This document shows, in pieces, positions 16,221 to 24,808 of a stretch of 64,000 nt of DNA (its first letter is position 1; each line of letters starts with the position of its first letter). Made by a program: the position numbers and the translations under genes. The notes below the pieces were generated by a model, which saw only the letters and a list, made by a program, of their open reading frames with translations, searched no databases and was not told the origin of the DNA. The DNA is from Flavobacterium flevense (GTDB taxonomy: Bacteria > Bacteroidota > Bacteroidia > Flavobacteriales > Flavobacteriaceae), in NCBI RefSeq assembly GCF_900142775.1, contig NZ_FRCC01000008.1, forward strand, positions 1 to 64,000, in the 5' to 3' direction.

Positions 16221-18965
16221 ATGGCTCAAAAAAAAGCTATATTTTTAAAAATCTTAAAATATATAGGAATCACGTTAATCACTTTATTGACTTTCATGTT
16301 TATTGCTCCTTATGTTTTTGCAGATAAAATCAATGCAGAAATTAAAAAAGTAGCCAATGAAAAACTAAATGCTAAACTGGATTATTCAGAATCGAATATT
16401 TCTTTCTTTCAGCATTTTCCCTCTTTGACCGTAAGTTTAAATAATTTTAAACTCAATGGTTCGGCACCTTATGAAAAGGAAAATCTGGTTACTGCAAAAG
16501 AAATTGCTTTTGGGATCAATGTTTCGAGTTTGATTTTTGGAAAATCGGTAAATATTGATAAAATATTCCTTTCGAATGCTGATATTAATGTAAAAGTAAA
16601 TAAAGAAGGATTTGCAAATTACAATGTTTATAAATCCGGTAAAACTGAAACAACTGAAAAAGAAGAAGATAGTTCGTTAAAACTGGAGAAAATTGAAATC
16701 ACCAACAGTAAAATTGTTTATGACGATTTATCGACCAAACTTCATTTGGATATTTACGGTTTTAACTATCTGGGAAAAGGCGATTTAAGTAAAGCTATTT
16801 TTGATTTGTCTTCGAAAGCACAAATTCAAAAACTCAATCTTTTGTATGATAATGAGCCTTATTTGATGAATAAAAAGGTGAATGCTGATTTGATTACCAA
16901 AGTAAATGTCAACTCACTTTCGTTTGTTTTTCAGGAAAATGATTTAAAAATAAACAATCTGATAGTTGATTTTAAAGGAAAATTTGATTTCCTTAAAGAA
17001 GGATATCAAATGGATTTTGTTCTGAAAACGACTAACAGTAACCTACAGGATTTTTTTACTGCTTTTCCGCCAAAATTTATTACCTGGCTTAATAAAACCA
17101 AATTATCCGGAAAAACTGACTGCAATTTGTCTTTAAAAGGAAATTATATTGCTTCTCAAAATATAGCTCCAAAACTGGAACTGGATTTCAAAATTAAAGA
17201 CGGAAGTGTCAATTACAATCAAAGTCCGGCCACTGTGACCAACTTAAATGTAGATTTTGATACCCAATTACCTTCGTTAAATCCGGATTCGCTTATTGTA
17301 GATTTAAGAAATTTATCGCTTAACATTGATAAAGAATCTTTAAAAGCAAAATTATACAGTACAGGAACTGATGTTCTGGATATTAATGCGGTGCTTAACG
17401 CCAAAATAGATTTGGAAAAACTAAATCGCGCCATTGGGGTTGCGGATTTTGAACTCAAAGGAATGCTGGTAGCTGACGGAACTTCTAAAGGGAAATTCGA
17501 TAAAAAAAATGGAATATTTCCTGTTACGAATGCTGTTATCAACTTAAATAATGGTTTTCTAAAAACAAAATACTATCCAAATCCGATAACTGATATTGGA
17601 ATAGTTGCTGCTATTTCGAATCCAAAAGGAACTTTTGATGATTTAAAAGTGGTGCTGCAACCCGCTCAGTTTACATTTGAAGGAAATCCTGTTTATGTGA
17701 AAGCCAATCTGAGTAATTTTGATAATCTTCTTTATGATATTACTGCTAAAGGAACTTTGGATATAGGTAAAATCTACAAAGTCTTTTCTCAAAAAGGACT
17801 TGACGTAAACGGATTTATTAAAGCTGATGTAGCATTAAAAGGGAAACAAAGTGATGCTGAAAAAGGAAATTATTCGAAACTTAAAAACAGCGGAACACTT
17901 GAAATTAGGAACATAAAATTCGTATCGGAATATTTGCCAAAAGCATTTCTTGTCAAAGAAGGTGTTTTTAAATTCAATAATGACAAGATGCATTTCAATA
18001 CTTTCTTAGCTTCTTATGGTCAATCTGATTTTAAACTGAATGGTTATCTACAAAATGTATTTAATTTTCTGGCTTCAAAAAAAGGTGTTTTACACGGTTC
18101 TTTTGCTTTAAGTTCTAAGTATATTAATGCCGATGAATTCATGTCGGCTACAACGACTGAAGTTGCGGGTGAAAACACTACCGCACCTGCTGAAACAACT
18201 GTTAAAACCGAAACAGGAGTGATTATAATTCCGTCTAATTTAGATTTGCGTTTTACGGCGAATGCTCAAAAAGTTCATTTTAACGGACTGGAAATTAAAA
18301 ATGCAAAAGGTGGTCTAAACATGAAAAATGGTTTGCTTACTTTGCAAAATGCAGGTTTTGATTTGATAGGTTGTGCCGTAGCTATGGATGCCACTTACAA
18401 GAGCGTTACTTCTAAAAGTGCCGTATTTGACTATCATATAAAAGCAAATGAATTTGATATCAAGCGGGCTTATAACGAAGTGAAACTTTTTAGAGAAATG
18501 GCAAGTGCCGCCGAAAAAGCACAAGGAATAATCTCATTAGATTATAGTTTGAAAGGGCGCTTAAATGAAAATATGGAGCCTGTGTTGCCTTCGTTGTCAG
18601 GAAACGGCGTGATCGCTGTGAAAAACGTAAAAATGTACGGCATGAAAATGTTTGGTAGCGTGGCTAAAAAGACCAATAAAGAAAGCATTAAAAATCCCGA
18701 ACTGAATCAGGTAGCTATTAAGAGTTCTATCAAAAATAACATCATTACTGTAGAACGCTTTAAATTTAAATTTGCCGGTTTCAGACCCCGAATCGAAGGA
18801 ACTACCAGCCTGGACGGACGATTAAATCTTAAAATGAGATTAGGTTTACCGCCTTTTGGAATCCTTGGAATTCCTTTAACCATCACAGGAAATAAAGACA
18901 ACCCTAAAATAAAAGTAGGAAGACAATCAGAAGATTTAGAAGAAACAAAAGATAGTATTCAGTAA
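16221..18965 (+). CDS. AsmA-family protein
   Basis: The 914-residue protein has an N-terminal membrane anchor (about residues 10-34, KYIGITLITLLTFMFIAPYVF) and a very long beta-rich body that starts with the AsmA pattern of a small domain about residues 37-125 and ends with a C-terminal AsmA_2-like region containing KNVKMYGMKMFG and a final segment with GLPPFGILGIPLTITGN. AsmA-type proteins are anchored in the inner membrane and reach across the periplasm; recent work on relatives links them to phospholipid transport to the outer membrane. The exact cargo here is inferred only. Confidence 0.88.
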   Translation: MAQKKAIFLKILKYIGITLITLLTFMFIAPYVFADKINAEIKKVANEKLNAKLDYSESNISFFQHFPSLTVSLNNFKLNGSAPYEKENLVTAKEIAFGINVSSLIFGKSVNIDKIFLSNADINVKVNKEGFANYNVYKSGKTETTEKEEDSSLKLEKIEITNSKIVYDDLSTKLHLDIYGFNYLGKGDLSKAIFDLSSKAQIQKLNLLYDNEPYLMNKKVNADLITKVNVNSLSFVFQENDLKINNLIVDFKGKFDFLKEGYQMDFVLKTTNSNLQDFFTAFPPKFITWLNKTKLSGKTDCNLSLKGNYIASQNIAPKLELDFKIKDGSVNYNQSPATVTNLNVDFDTQLPSLNPDSLIVDLRNLSLNIDKESLKAKLYSTGTDVLDINAVLNAKIDLEKLNRAIGVADFELKGMLVADGTSKGKFDKKNGIFPVTNAVINLNNGFLKTKYYPNPITDIGIVAAISNPKGTFDDLKVVLQPAQFTFEGNPVYVKANLSNFDNLLYDITAKGTLDIGKIYKVFSQKGLDVNGFIKADVALKGKQSDAEKGNYSKLKNSGTLEIRNIKFVSEYLPKAFLVKEGVFKFNNDKMHFNTFLASYGQSDFKLNGYLQNVFNFLASKKGVLHGSFALSSKYINADEFMSATTTEVAGENTTAPAETTVKTETGVIIIPSNLDLRFTANAQKVHFNGLEIKNAKGGLNMKNGLLTLQNAGFDLIGCAVAMDATYKSVTSKSAVFDYHIKANEFDIKRAYNEVKLFREMASAAEKAQGIISLDYSLKGRLNENMEPVLPSLSGNGVIAVKNVKMYGMKMFGSVAKKTNKESIKNPELNQVAIKSSIKNNIITVERFKFKFAGFRPRIEGTTSLDGRLNLKMRLGLPPFGILGIPLTITGNKDNPKIKVGRQSEDLEETKDSIQ

Positions 18966-19024
18966 ATTGTTTCTAATAAGTGAATTTTGGATAAATCAGT
19001 TGTAGCTGTTGGTAGTAGTGTTTT

Positions 19025-19681
19025 TTAAGCTCGATTTACTATCAAAATTAAAATTAGTCCTAGTACGCATATTGTTGTTATGGCTTTGTCCATACTAATC
19101 AAGGGTTTTCTTTTCATAAAACCATAAGGAAGCATTATAAGTCCCATTGTTATAAAAAAGTATGACCATTTACTATCGCTATCTTTCAGTTCAGTTCTTA
19201 ATTCAATATCTATAAAATTTCTTCCATTTTTTGTTAAACCATAGACATCATTATAATCATTCCAAAAACTTTTTTCGTTTAGTTCCGAAACTTCAGATTT
19301 CAAAACTTTAAGTTCAATACTATCTCCCGATTTAATGTTTGATTTAAAAGCTTCGTGATCTGTCGCTTTGTAAGTCATATCAGTTATTTTGAATTCTCTA
19401 TTATATTCTTTTGTTGATAGAATTATATCTCTGTATGTTGTAGACTTGATTTTGTATTCGTCATATTTTGGAGAACTTTTTAGTATTACATTGATTGAAG
19501 CTAATTCATTATTCGGTAATGAATTATCACGTAAAGCTACATAGAGAAACGAAAATATTATTACTAACGAAATTGAAATAATAATAATTCTATCACTTTT
19601 AGTGATAGGTTTATAGGTTTTCAAATTTGTTGTTTTCTTTTGATTTTCTCTATTAAATTGTCTTTTCTCTTGTCGTGTCAT
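19025..19681 (-). CDS. Hypothetical membrane protein with a soluble central domain
   Basis: The 218-residue protein is not recognised. It has a basic, asparagine/lysine-rich N-terminus (about 1-30), a transmembrane helix near 31-50, a soluble domain of about 120 residues rich in charged residues, and two C-terminal hydrophobic segments near 172-190 and 198-215. The neighbours do not suggest a function. It is followed in the leftward direction by AsmA in the opposite orientation, and it lies in an accessory stretch with unusual intergenic sequences. Confidence 0.75.
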   Translation of the reverse strand: MTRQEKRQFNRENQKKTTNLKTYKPITKSDRIIIISISLVIIFSFLYVALRDNSLPNNELASINVILKSSPKYDEYKIKSTTYRDIILSTKEYNREFKITDMTYKATDHEAFKSNIKSGDSIELKVLKSEVSELNEKSFWNDYNDVYGLTKNGRNFIDIELRTELKDSDSKWSYFFITMGLIMLPYGFMKRKPLISMDKAITTICVLGLILILIVNRA

Positions 19682-19850
19682 AAAATTACTGGTAACGTCT
19701 TGGTACTACAACGGGTTTGTTATTAAATTAAGCCCATTATTCGGATTTGCCAAATCTTTCAAATACAAAACTATTTTTCCATTAAGCCAAGTCCCCAAAT
19801 TGATTGTAGCGTGTGTTTAGCGGTTCGGGCAGGTTTTTGTCCTGTCGTTG
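19682..19850. other. Structured spacer between hypothetical gene and GNAT gene
   Basis: This 169-base spacer has somewhat higher GC than its surroundings and short inverted words. TACAACG near 19710 faces CGTTGTTAC near 19842, and CAGG-TTTTTGT-CCTG forms a small hairpin near 19830. No gene is visible. It resembles linker sequence between cassette-like accessory genes, which is inference only. Confidence 0.35.
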
Positions 19851-20297
19851 TTACTTTGAATAAACGTTTTTATCATGAAGTTCCATCCATTTGGTTGGGT
19901 CTGCAATGTCTATCCACCCAAATTTACGATATAGCTCGTGTGCGTCTCCTGTGAGTAAAATCCAACGTCTTAAACCTTGTAGACTCGGATAGTTCATAAC
20001 CGTTTCCATTAACCATTTAGAAAGCCCCAATCCTCTGTATTCTTCTAAAATATATACGTCGCCCAAATAAGCAATCGTTGAAAAATCGGTAATGATTCTT
20101 GCAAGGCCAATTTGTTTTTCGTCTTGGTAAACACCAAAGCAGAATGAATTTTCAATAGCAGTTTGCACCTTGTCTTTCGGAATATTTATGCACCAATACG
20201 CTCTGGTTGATAAAAATTCGTGAATGGCGTCAAGGTCTAATTTTACCTTGTCGGTTGAAATGCAAAACTCGCCTTTGTATATGTTTATGTCTGTCAT
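19851..20297 (-). CDS. GNAT-family N-acetyltransferase
   Basis: The 148-residue protein is a GNAT acetyltransferase. The acetyl-CoA-binding motif is in YILEEYRGLGLSKWLM, followed by the typical C-terminal LLTGDAHELYRKFGW. The start at 20297 (MTDINIYKGEF) is preferred over in-frame ATGs at 20348 and 20375, because the longer frames run through an inverted repeat and add residues not typical of the family. The substrate is unknown; small-molecule or protein amine acetylation are both possible. It stands in an accessory stretch with no functional partner nearby. Confidence 0.88.
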   Translation of the reverse strand: MTDINIYKGEFCISTDKVKLDLDAIHEFLSTRAYWCINIPKDKVQTAIENSFCFGVYQDEKQIGLARIITDFSTIAYLGDVYILEEYRGLGLSKWLMETVMNYPSLQGLRRWILLTGDAHELYRKFGWIDIADPTKWMELHDKNVYSK

Positions 20298-20352
20298 AGT
20301 TTCTGTTTGCTGTTCGTATCGATTTAGCCTGACCGCTAACTCGTTCATACTA

Positions 20353-20408
20353 GCTACAAAGTAGCGCCTATACACCTAAAATTGGGTAGATTGTCGCTAC
20401 TTTATAGC
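20353..20408. repeat. Nested inverted repeat upstream of the GNAT gene
   Basis: GCTACAAAGTAGCG at 20353-20366 and CGCTACTTTATAGC at 20395-20408 are complementary in 13 of 14 positions, and the left arm is itself a small palindrome. The 28-base centre is not complementary. It lies 56-111 bases upstream of the chosen GNAT start and may be an operator or an insertion boundary. Confidence 0.65.
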
Positions 20409-20521
20409 ATATTATTTTTCGCTAATATATAAATAAATCTTACAAAATTTATTCTTCTGTATAATTTCTCTTAAGGTTTTGAGCTGGATTATGAGTTTCT
20501 TGATGTAGGCATTTGTAGATT

Positions 20522-20547
20522 GATAGTAATGTTTTCTGGTTACTATC
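20522..20547. repeat. 8-bp inverted repeat bordering the 21-bp field
   Basis: GATAGTAA at 20522-20529 pairs perfectly with TTACTATC at 20540-20547 across a 10-base loop. It marks the left border of the periodic repeat field. Confidence 0.5.
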
Positions 20548-20776
20548 GACCCTAAAAAAGGCTAAAAGAGACTTGAAAACACCCTATGGCATACTTAAAA
20601 AAGGCATTGTGGTACTTACAAAGTCTCTTTATGGTATCTTAAAAAGACTAATTAGTCCTAAAAGAGTCTGTTCACTTACCTAAAAAGGGCGTAATAGGAC
20701 TAAAAAAAGACTTTTTAGGACTTTTATAGTACCTATAGGGGGCTTTTTATACCCCTTTTAGATATAAAAAAGCCCC
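20548..20776. repeat. Degenerate tandem repeat with 21-bp period (about 11 units)
   Basis: Short A-runs, or T-runs in two units, start at 20554, 20576, 20597, 20618, 20641, 20660, 20682, 20702, 20723, 20744 and 20766, a mean spacing near 21 bp. The A-runs are usually preceded by CCT, CTT or ACT and followed by GGC, GACT or similar. Units are diverged but share a form like GGNACTTAAAAAAGNCT. Several local palindromes occur, such as GACTAATTAGTC near 20646-20657, and the last two units can pair (GGGGCTTTTTAT with ATAAAAAAGCCCC). In one frame it reads as a partial heptad-like pattern (YGILK) with stops, so coding is unlikely. Confidence 0.7.
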
Positions 20777-20825
20777 ATTTGTTTAATGAGGCAGTTCTTG
20801 CTGGCTTTAAAAAAGTTACTATTTG

Positions 20826-21050
20826 CTAGCTGTTCGTAGCGGCGCTTCCGGAACTTCCTGCTCCTCCAGAATTGTTGTTTCCGTCTTCGTCATAATAATC
20901 CGGATCTGTATCGGTTTCCTCACGTTCGTCATCCCAATCTCCTGTGTTCGCATCTTCACGAGGATCATCATTGTCTGGTGACTGATTAAGCTGTGCATGA
21001 TAAGGGCATTTTGCTAATTCTTCGTTGGTGACTATTTTTGAATTTTCCAT
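20826..21050 (-). CDS. Small acidic protein, hypothetical
   Basis: The 74-residue protein has a short ordered-looking N-terminus (VTNEELAKCPYHAQ), an Asp/Glu-rich middle with many DD and DE pairs, and a Gly/Ser/Ala tail. It has no signal peptide or membrane segment and is probably largely disordered. No family is recognised. The biased but coherent composition makes a real gene plausible. It is isolated between the 21-bp repeat field and an 18-bp tandem repeat. Confidence 0.55.
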   Translation of the reverse strand: MENSKIVTNEELAKCPYHAQLNQSPDNDDPREDANTGDWDDEREETDTDPDYYDEDGNNNSGGAGSSGSAATNS

Positions 21051-21231
21051 TTTATATAATTTTAAGTTAATACATAAAACTAAAATACAGGAAGGAGTGA
21101 TTTGTAGCTTATAAGAAAATAGAAATTTGTTATCTAATTTACATCTTAGGGGAGAAGGAACTTGATTCGAAAGTTTTTGTGATAATCTAAAAAAAGACTA
21201 ACTAATATTTATGCTTAATTTTATCGCTCCA

Positions 21232-21278
21232 CAGGTTTTTGGATTGATCCAGGTTTTTGGATTGATCCCCGATTGATC
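21232..21278. repeat. 18-bp tandem repeat with partial third copy
   Basis: CAGGTTTTTGGATTGATC occurs at 21232-21249 and directly again at 21250-21267. Shorter GATTGATC and TTGATCC echoes follow to about 21286. No gene lies here; the rest of 21051-21315 shows nothing else I can support. Confidence 0.85.
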
Positions 21279-21315
21279 CTTGATCCCTAAAAAGAATTTC
21301 TTTTTAATTTTAATC

Positions 21316-21348
21316 AAAAAAAAAACTCCTTAATTGCTTAAGGAGTTT
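21316..21348 (-). terminator. Terminator downstream of tRNA-Val
   Basis: A perfect 11-bp stem (21323-21333 with 21338-21348) has a 4-base loop. On the minus strand it is followed by a run of about ten T. It begins 3 bases after the encoded CCA of the tRNA. Confidence 0.92.
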
Positions 21349-21353
21349 CTTGG

Positions 21354-21428
21354 TGGGCGATGAGGGGTTCGAACCCCCGACCCCCTCGGTGTAAACGAGG
21401 TGCTCTGAACCAGCTGAGCTAATCGCCC
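21354..21428 (-). tRNA. tRNA-Val, anticodon TAC
   Basis: Read on the minus strand, a complete cloverleaf is present. The acceptor stem is GGGCGAT with ATCGCCC, the anticodon stem is CCTCG with CGAGG, and the seven-base loop TTTACAC has anticodon TAC. The T-arm contains GGGGTTCGAACCCC. The terminal CCA is encoded at 21353-21351. Confidence 0.97.
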
Positions 21429-21513
21429 TATTTTATTAGGTTGCTATCATTTTGTGATTGCGAGTGCAAATATACAATGCTTTTTTAGATGTGCAAGCAA
21501 AAAACAAAAAAAA

Positions 21514-22746
21514 TTATAAAATTTCTGCAACTACAAATGTGCTTCCTCCCACATAAATAAAATCATTTGTTGCAGCAGATTCTTTAGCGGTGTTGTAAGC
21601 TGCTGAAACAGAATTGTATATTTGTCCTGTGAGTTCAAATTTACTTGCTTTTTCTTTTAATATGGAAGCTTCCAGTCCTCTTAGGATATTGGGTTTACAG
21701 AAATAATAAATCGCATTTTTAGGGAATAAAGGTAAGACTTCGTCTAAATCTTTGTCATTTACAACACCAAGAACAAGGTGTAATTGGTCAAAATCTTCTT
21801 TTTTAATTTGATTCAGTACAATTTCTAGTCCGTTTTTATTGTGTGCGGTATCACATATAATTTTTGGGTTTGAACCCAGTCGTTGCCATCTTCCCAGAAG
21901 TCCGGTGTTTTTAACCACATTTAATAAACCGGATTCAATATTTTTCTGACTGATTTGGAAATCTGTTTGTTCGTTTAAAACATTAACGGTTTGGAGAACG
22001 GTTTTTTTATTATGAATTTGGTAATCACCAATTAAATCAGAAGGATAATTATTCGAAATTAAATCAGAAGCAAAATAAATTTTTGCATGATTTTCTTTGG
22101 CTTTTGCCAAAAAAACATTTTTTGTTTCAGCGGTATATTCACCAATTACAACCGGAATTTCAGGTTTTATAATTCCTGCTTTTTCAAAAGCTATTTTTTC
22201 GAAAGTATTCCCTAAAAATTGGATGTGATCTAATCCAATATTGGTAATCACCGAAACTAATGGCGTAATGATATTGGTAGCATCGAGTCTTCCGCCCATA
22301 CCGACTTCGATAATGGCGATGTCTACTTTCTCTTTTGCAAAATAAGCAAAGGCTAGTCCAACGCTCATTTCGAAAAAACTAATGTCATTGGCTTCAAAAA
22401 AATCTTTATTGGAATTGATGAAATCACAAACAAAATCTTCGGTAATTTCCCCCGAATTGTCGGGGCTGATTATTTTTATTCGCTCTCTGAAATCTTTTAA
22501 ATGTGGCGAAGTATAAAGCCCTGTTTTGTATCCTGCTTGCTGTAATACAGAAGCCAGCATGTGCGAAGTAGAACCTTTTCCGTTAGTACCCGCAACGTGT
22601 ATGAATTTTAAATTTTGATGGGGATTACCAAGATGATTGATCAGTAAATGCGTATTGGTTAAATCCTTTTTATAAGCAGAAGCGCCTTGTAATTGATACA
22701 TCGGAAGTTGGTTAAACATCCAGGCTGTAGTTTCTTGGTAATTCAT
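21514..22746 (-). CDS. folC: Bifunctional folylpolyglutamate synthase / dihydrofolate synthase
   Basis: FolC adds L-glutamate to dihydropteroate and to folates in the cytoplasm. The 410-residue protein has the Mur-ligase-type ATP loop GTNGKGSTS at residues 53-61, the ligase signature GMGGRLDATN, and NIGLDHIQFLG. The length is normal. It is the last gene of an exbB-exbD-tonB-folC run on the minus strand, 23 bases after tonB. Confidence 0.96.
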   Translation of the reverse strand: MNYQETTAWMFNQLPMYQLQGASAYKKDLTNTHLLINHLGNPHQNLKFIHVAGTNGKGSTSHMLASVLQQAGYKTGLYTSPHLKDFRERIKIISPDNSGEITEDFVCDFINSNKDFFEANDISFFEMSVGLAFAYFAKEKVDIAIIEVGMGGRLDATNIITPLVSVITNIGLDHIQFLGNTFEKIAFEKAGIIKPEIPVVIGEYTAETKNVFLAKAKENHAKIYFASDLISNNYPSDLIGDYQIHNKKTVLQTVNVLNEQTDFQISQKNIESGLLNVVKNTGLLGRWQRLGSNPKIICDTAHNKNGLEIVLNQIKKEDFDQLHLVLGVVNDKDLDEVLPLFPKNAIYYFCKPNILRGLEASILKEKASKFELTGQIYNSVSAAYNTAKESAATNDFIYVGGSTFVVAEIL

Positions 22747-22769
22747 TTGCGGTGTAAAATTTTCAACTA

Positions 22770-23567
22770 TTATTCCCCCAGTTTAAAGTTGACTGTGATA
22801 AAACCTATTTGGGTTGCGGGAGCATTAGGATCGGGTTGCCATTTGTATTTTCTGGCTGTTGCCAATGCGGGTTCTATTAAACAAGGATTGGTATTAGTTG
22901 TTCCCTTAGTGTATTTAGCGGCAATTACATTCCCATTTCTGTTTACGGTGATTTGAACCACTACAGTACCAAATTCATTACATTTTTGGACTTCTTTTCC
23001 GCGGCTGCTTATTTTTCTTCCGTTCAATCCCCAGCCACTTCCTGTACCGCTTCCGCTTCCGGAGCCATAATAAGTATTGGCATAAGGATTCCCGTTAAGG
23101 CTGCCTTTATCTCCTGGTTTATCATCGTTTCCTTCGCCGCCTTTAGCTGTTCCGTCCGATTTAGGTCCGTTGATTAAGCTCGATAAAGCATCTGTGGTGC
23201 TTTTGGAAGGTTTTGGATTTTCTTTCGGTTTTTCTTTAACTTCTTCCTTAGCAACTTCTTTTGTTGGTTTGATTTTTTTTGCCTCTTTCATTACAACCGC
23301 TTCTTCAATATCTTGTGATAAAACATCATCATTGCTGGCTGTTGCTTGTTTTGCAGCGGTAGCTTTTGGTGCTGATTGAATTGCTTCGGTAGGTTGTATG
23401 TCTCCATTTCCAAATTCAGTTGTTCCAAAATTAATAGCAATTCCGTTTTCAGGAGGCGGATCTAAAGAGGTAAGTCCCAAATAAAAAAACAAAACAAAGA
23501 GTATCACAAAAATGATAGTTGTGATAGTAAAGGATTTTTTTTCTTCTTCTGTTTCTAAATATTTCAT
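22770..23567 (-). CDS. tonB: TonB-family energy transducer
   Basis: The 265-residue protein has a cytoplasmic start, one transmembrane helix near residues 13-33 (FTITTIIFVILFVLFFYLG), a lysine/proline-rich periplasmic spacer (KEEVKEKPKENPKPSK), a glycine/serine-rich hinge, and a C-terminal TonB domain of about 75 residues (VVVQITVNRNGNVIAAKY and WQPDPNAPATQIGFITVNF). It couples the proton gradient harvested by ExbBD to TonB-dependent outer-membrane transporters. exbD and exbB lie directly upstream in the same operon. Confidence 0.93.
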   Translation of the reverse strand: MKYLETEEEKKSFTITTIIFVILFVLFFYLGLTSLDPPPENGIAINFGTTEFGNGDIQPTEAIQSAPKATAAKQATASNDDVLSQDIEEAVVMKEAKKIKPTKEVAKEEVKEKPKENPKPSKSTTDALSSLINGPKSDGTAKGGEGNDDKPGDKGSLNGNPYANTYYGSGSGSGTGSGWGLNGRKISSRGKEVQKCNEFGTVVVQITVNRNGNVIAAKYTKGTTNTNPCLIEPALATARKYKWQPDPNAPATQIGFITVNFKLGE

Positions 23568-23603
23568 GTAGAATAAATCTGTTTTTTTGAAAGTCAGGAG
23601 CTA

Positions 23604-23996
23604 TTATTTAGGCCTAACGGCTAAAACAACTTTAATTTGGTTTCTATTGGCAATGTCCAGTACGTTGACTGCTTTTTCGATAGGAACTCCTTCTTCGGCT
23701 CTTAAAATAATGGCTTTATTTGCATCCGCTGCCATTATGGATAATAATTTTGATTCTAATTCGCTTTCGGGAACGGCTTCTTTGTCAATAAAAAACTCTA
23801 ATTTTTTATTGATGCTTACCGCAATATTTTTGTTGCTGTCTGTTTTTCCTTTTGCTTTTGGTAATACTAAATCAAGTGCATTTGTGGTTACCATTGTCGA
23901 TGTCAGCATGAAGAATATCAATAACAGAAAGACAATATCTGTCATGGATGACATGTTAAATTCAGCACTAACTTTATTTCGTCCTCTTAAATTCAT
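23604..23996 (-). CDS. exbD: Biopolymer transport protein ExbD
   Basis: The 130-residue protein has a short cytoplasmic N-terminus, one transmembrane helix (about 18-38, containing the conserved Asp of SMTDIVFLLLIFFML) and a periplasmic domain. It is the rotating or gating partner of ExbB in the proton channel that powers TonB. It begins 2 bases after exbB ends, and tonB follows after 36 bases. Confidence 0.95.
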   Translation of the reverse strand: MNLRGRNKVSAEFNMSSMTDIVFLLLIFFMLTSTMVTTNALDLVLPKAKGKTDSNKNIAVSINKKLEFFIDKEAVPESELESKLLSIMAADANKAIILRAEEGVPIEKAVNVLDIANRNQIKVVLAVRPK

Positions 23997-23998
23997 AA

Positions 23999-24703
23999 TT
24001 ATGCAGGGTCATTTAATAAGTCTAAAAAGTCAACCGCATTGGCTTCCATCTGATGAACAATTTTGTCTGTTTTTACTACTAAGTGGTTGTAACCTACATA
24101 AGCAATAATCCCTATTACCAGTCCAACAACCGTAGTAGTCATGGCGGTATAAATCCCTTCAGAAAGCGCGCCAACTTCAATTTGTCCGCCTGCTGTTGCC
24201 ATTTTATGAAATGCCTGAATCATTCCCACCACTGTTCCTAAGAAACCGGTCATAGGTCCGGCACCGGAAATGGTAGCAAGCATACTTACATTTTTTTCTA
24301 ATTTATTTATTTCCAGTTTTCCGGCGTTCTCAATAGCGGTATTGATGTCATTTAAAGGTTTACCAATTCTGGAAATTCCTTTTTCAATCAATCGTGCTAC
24401 AGGAGATTTAGAGTGAGCACAAGCCATTTTAGCATTGTCTATACGCCCGTTTTTGATATTGTCTTTAACCAGACTCATGAAATTAGTATCCACTTTTGAT
24501 GCTTCATTAATAGCCATCAAACGTTCAAAATAAAGGTATAAGGCAACAAAAAGCATTATGAATAATGCCGCCATAATTATTTGACCTGCCAGACCACCGC
24601 TAGTTAGGAGTTCGATGATGGATAAAGTTTTTTCAACTGGAACCGCTTCGGCTAAATTTTCACCTGCAACAGATAAGGTATCTGCTTGTAACAATATACT
24701 CAT
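23999..24703 (-). CDS. exbB: MotA/TolQ/ExbB proton channel protein ExbB
   Basis: The 234-residue protein has three transmembrane regions and the conserved family core (ISGAGPMTGFLGTVVGMIQAF and TAMTTTVVGLVIGIIAYVGYN). It forms the pentameric channel around ExbD. A longer N-terminus of about 30 residues precedes the first helix. It is the first gene of the exbB-exbD-tonB-folC operon; no matching promoter box was found in the 100 bases upstream. Confidence 0.95.
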   Translation of the reverse strand: MSILLQADTLSVAGENLAEAVPVEKTLSIIELLTSGGLAGQIIMAALFIMLFVALYLYFERLMAINEASKVDTNFMSLVKDNIKNGRIDNAKMACAHSKSPVARLIEKGISRIGKPLNDINTAIENAGKLEINKLEKNVSMLATISGAGPMTGFLGTVVGMIQAFHKMATAGGQIEVGALSEGIYTAMTTTVVGLVIGIIAYVGYNHLVVKTDKIVHQMEANAVDFLDLLNDPA

Positions 24704-24808
24704 ATAATTTTTATTTGTTATTGAAACGCTAAGATATTATAAAAATTGCGATTCTATTGGATAAAATTTGAAACAAATAACAGTAAATGTTTGTTTTTAG
24801 TTTTGATT

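Noticed and set aside
20298..20375. Longer start for the GNAT gene at 20375 or 20348
   Set aside because: The extra codons run through an inverted repeat and add residues not typical of the family; the start at 20297 fits better.
20548..20776. CRISPR array in the 21-bp repeat field
   Set aside because: Units are too short and diverged, there are no unique spacers and no cas gene is near.
19000..21428. Genomic island inserted at tRNA-Val
   Set aside because: The tRNA 3' end faces the accessory stretch, but no second copy of the tRNA end (attR) and no integrase were found in the window.
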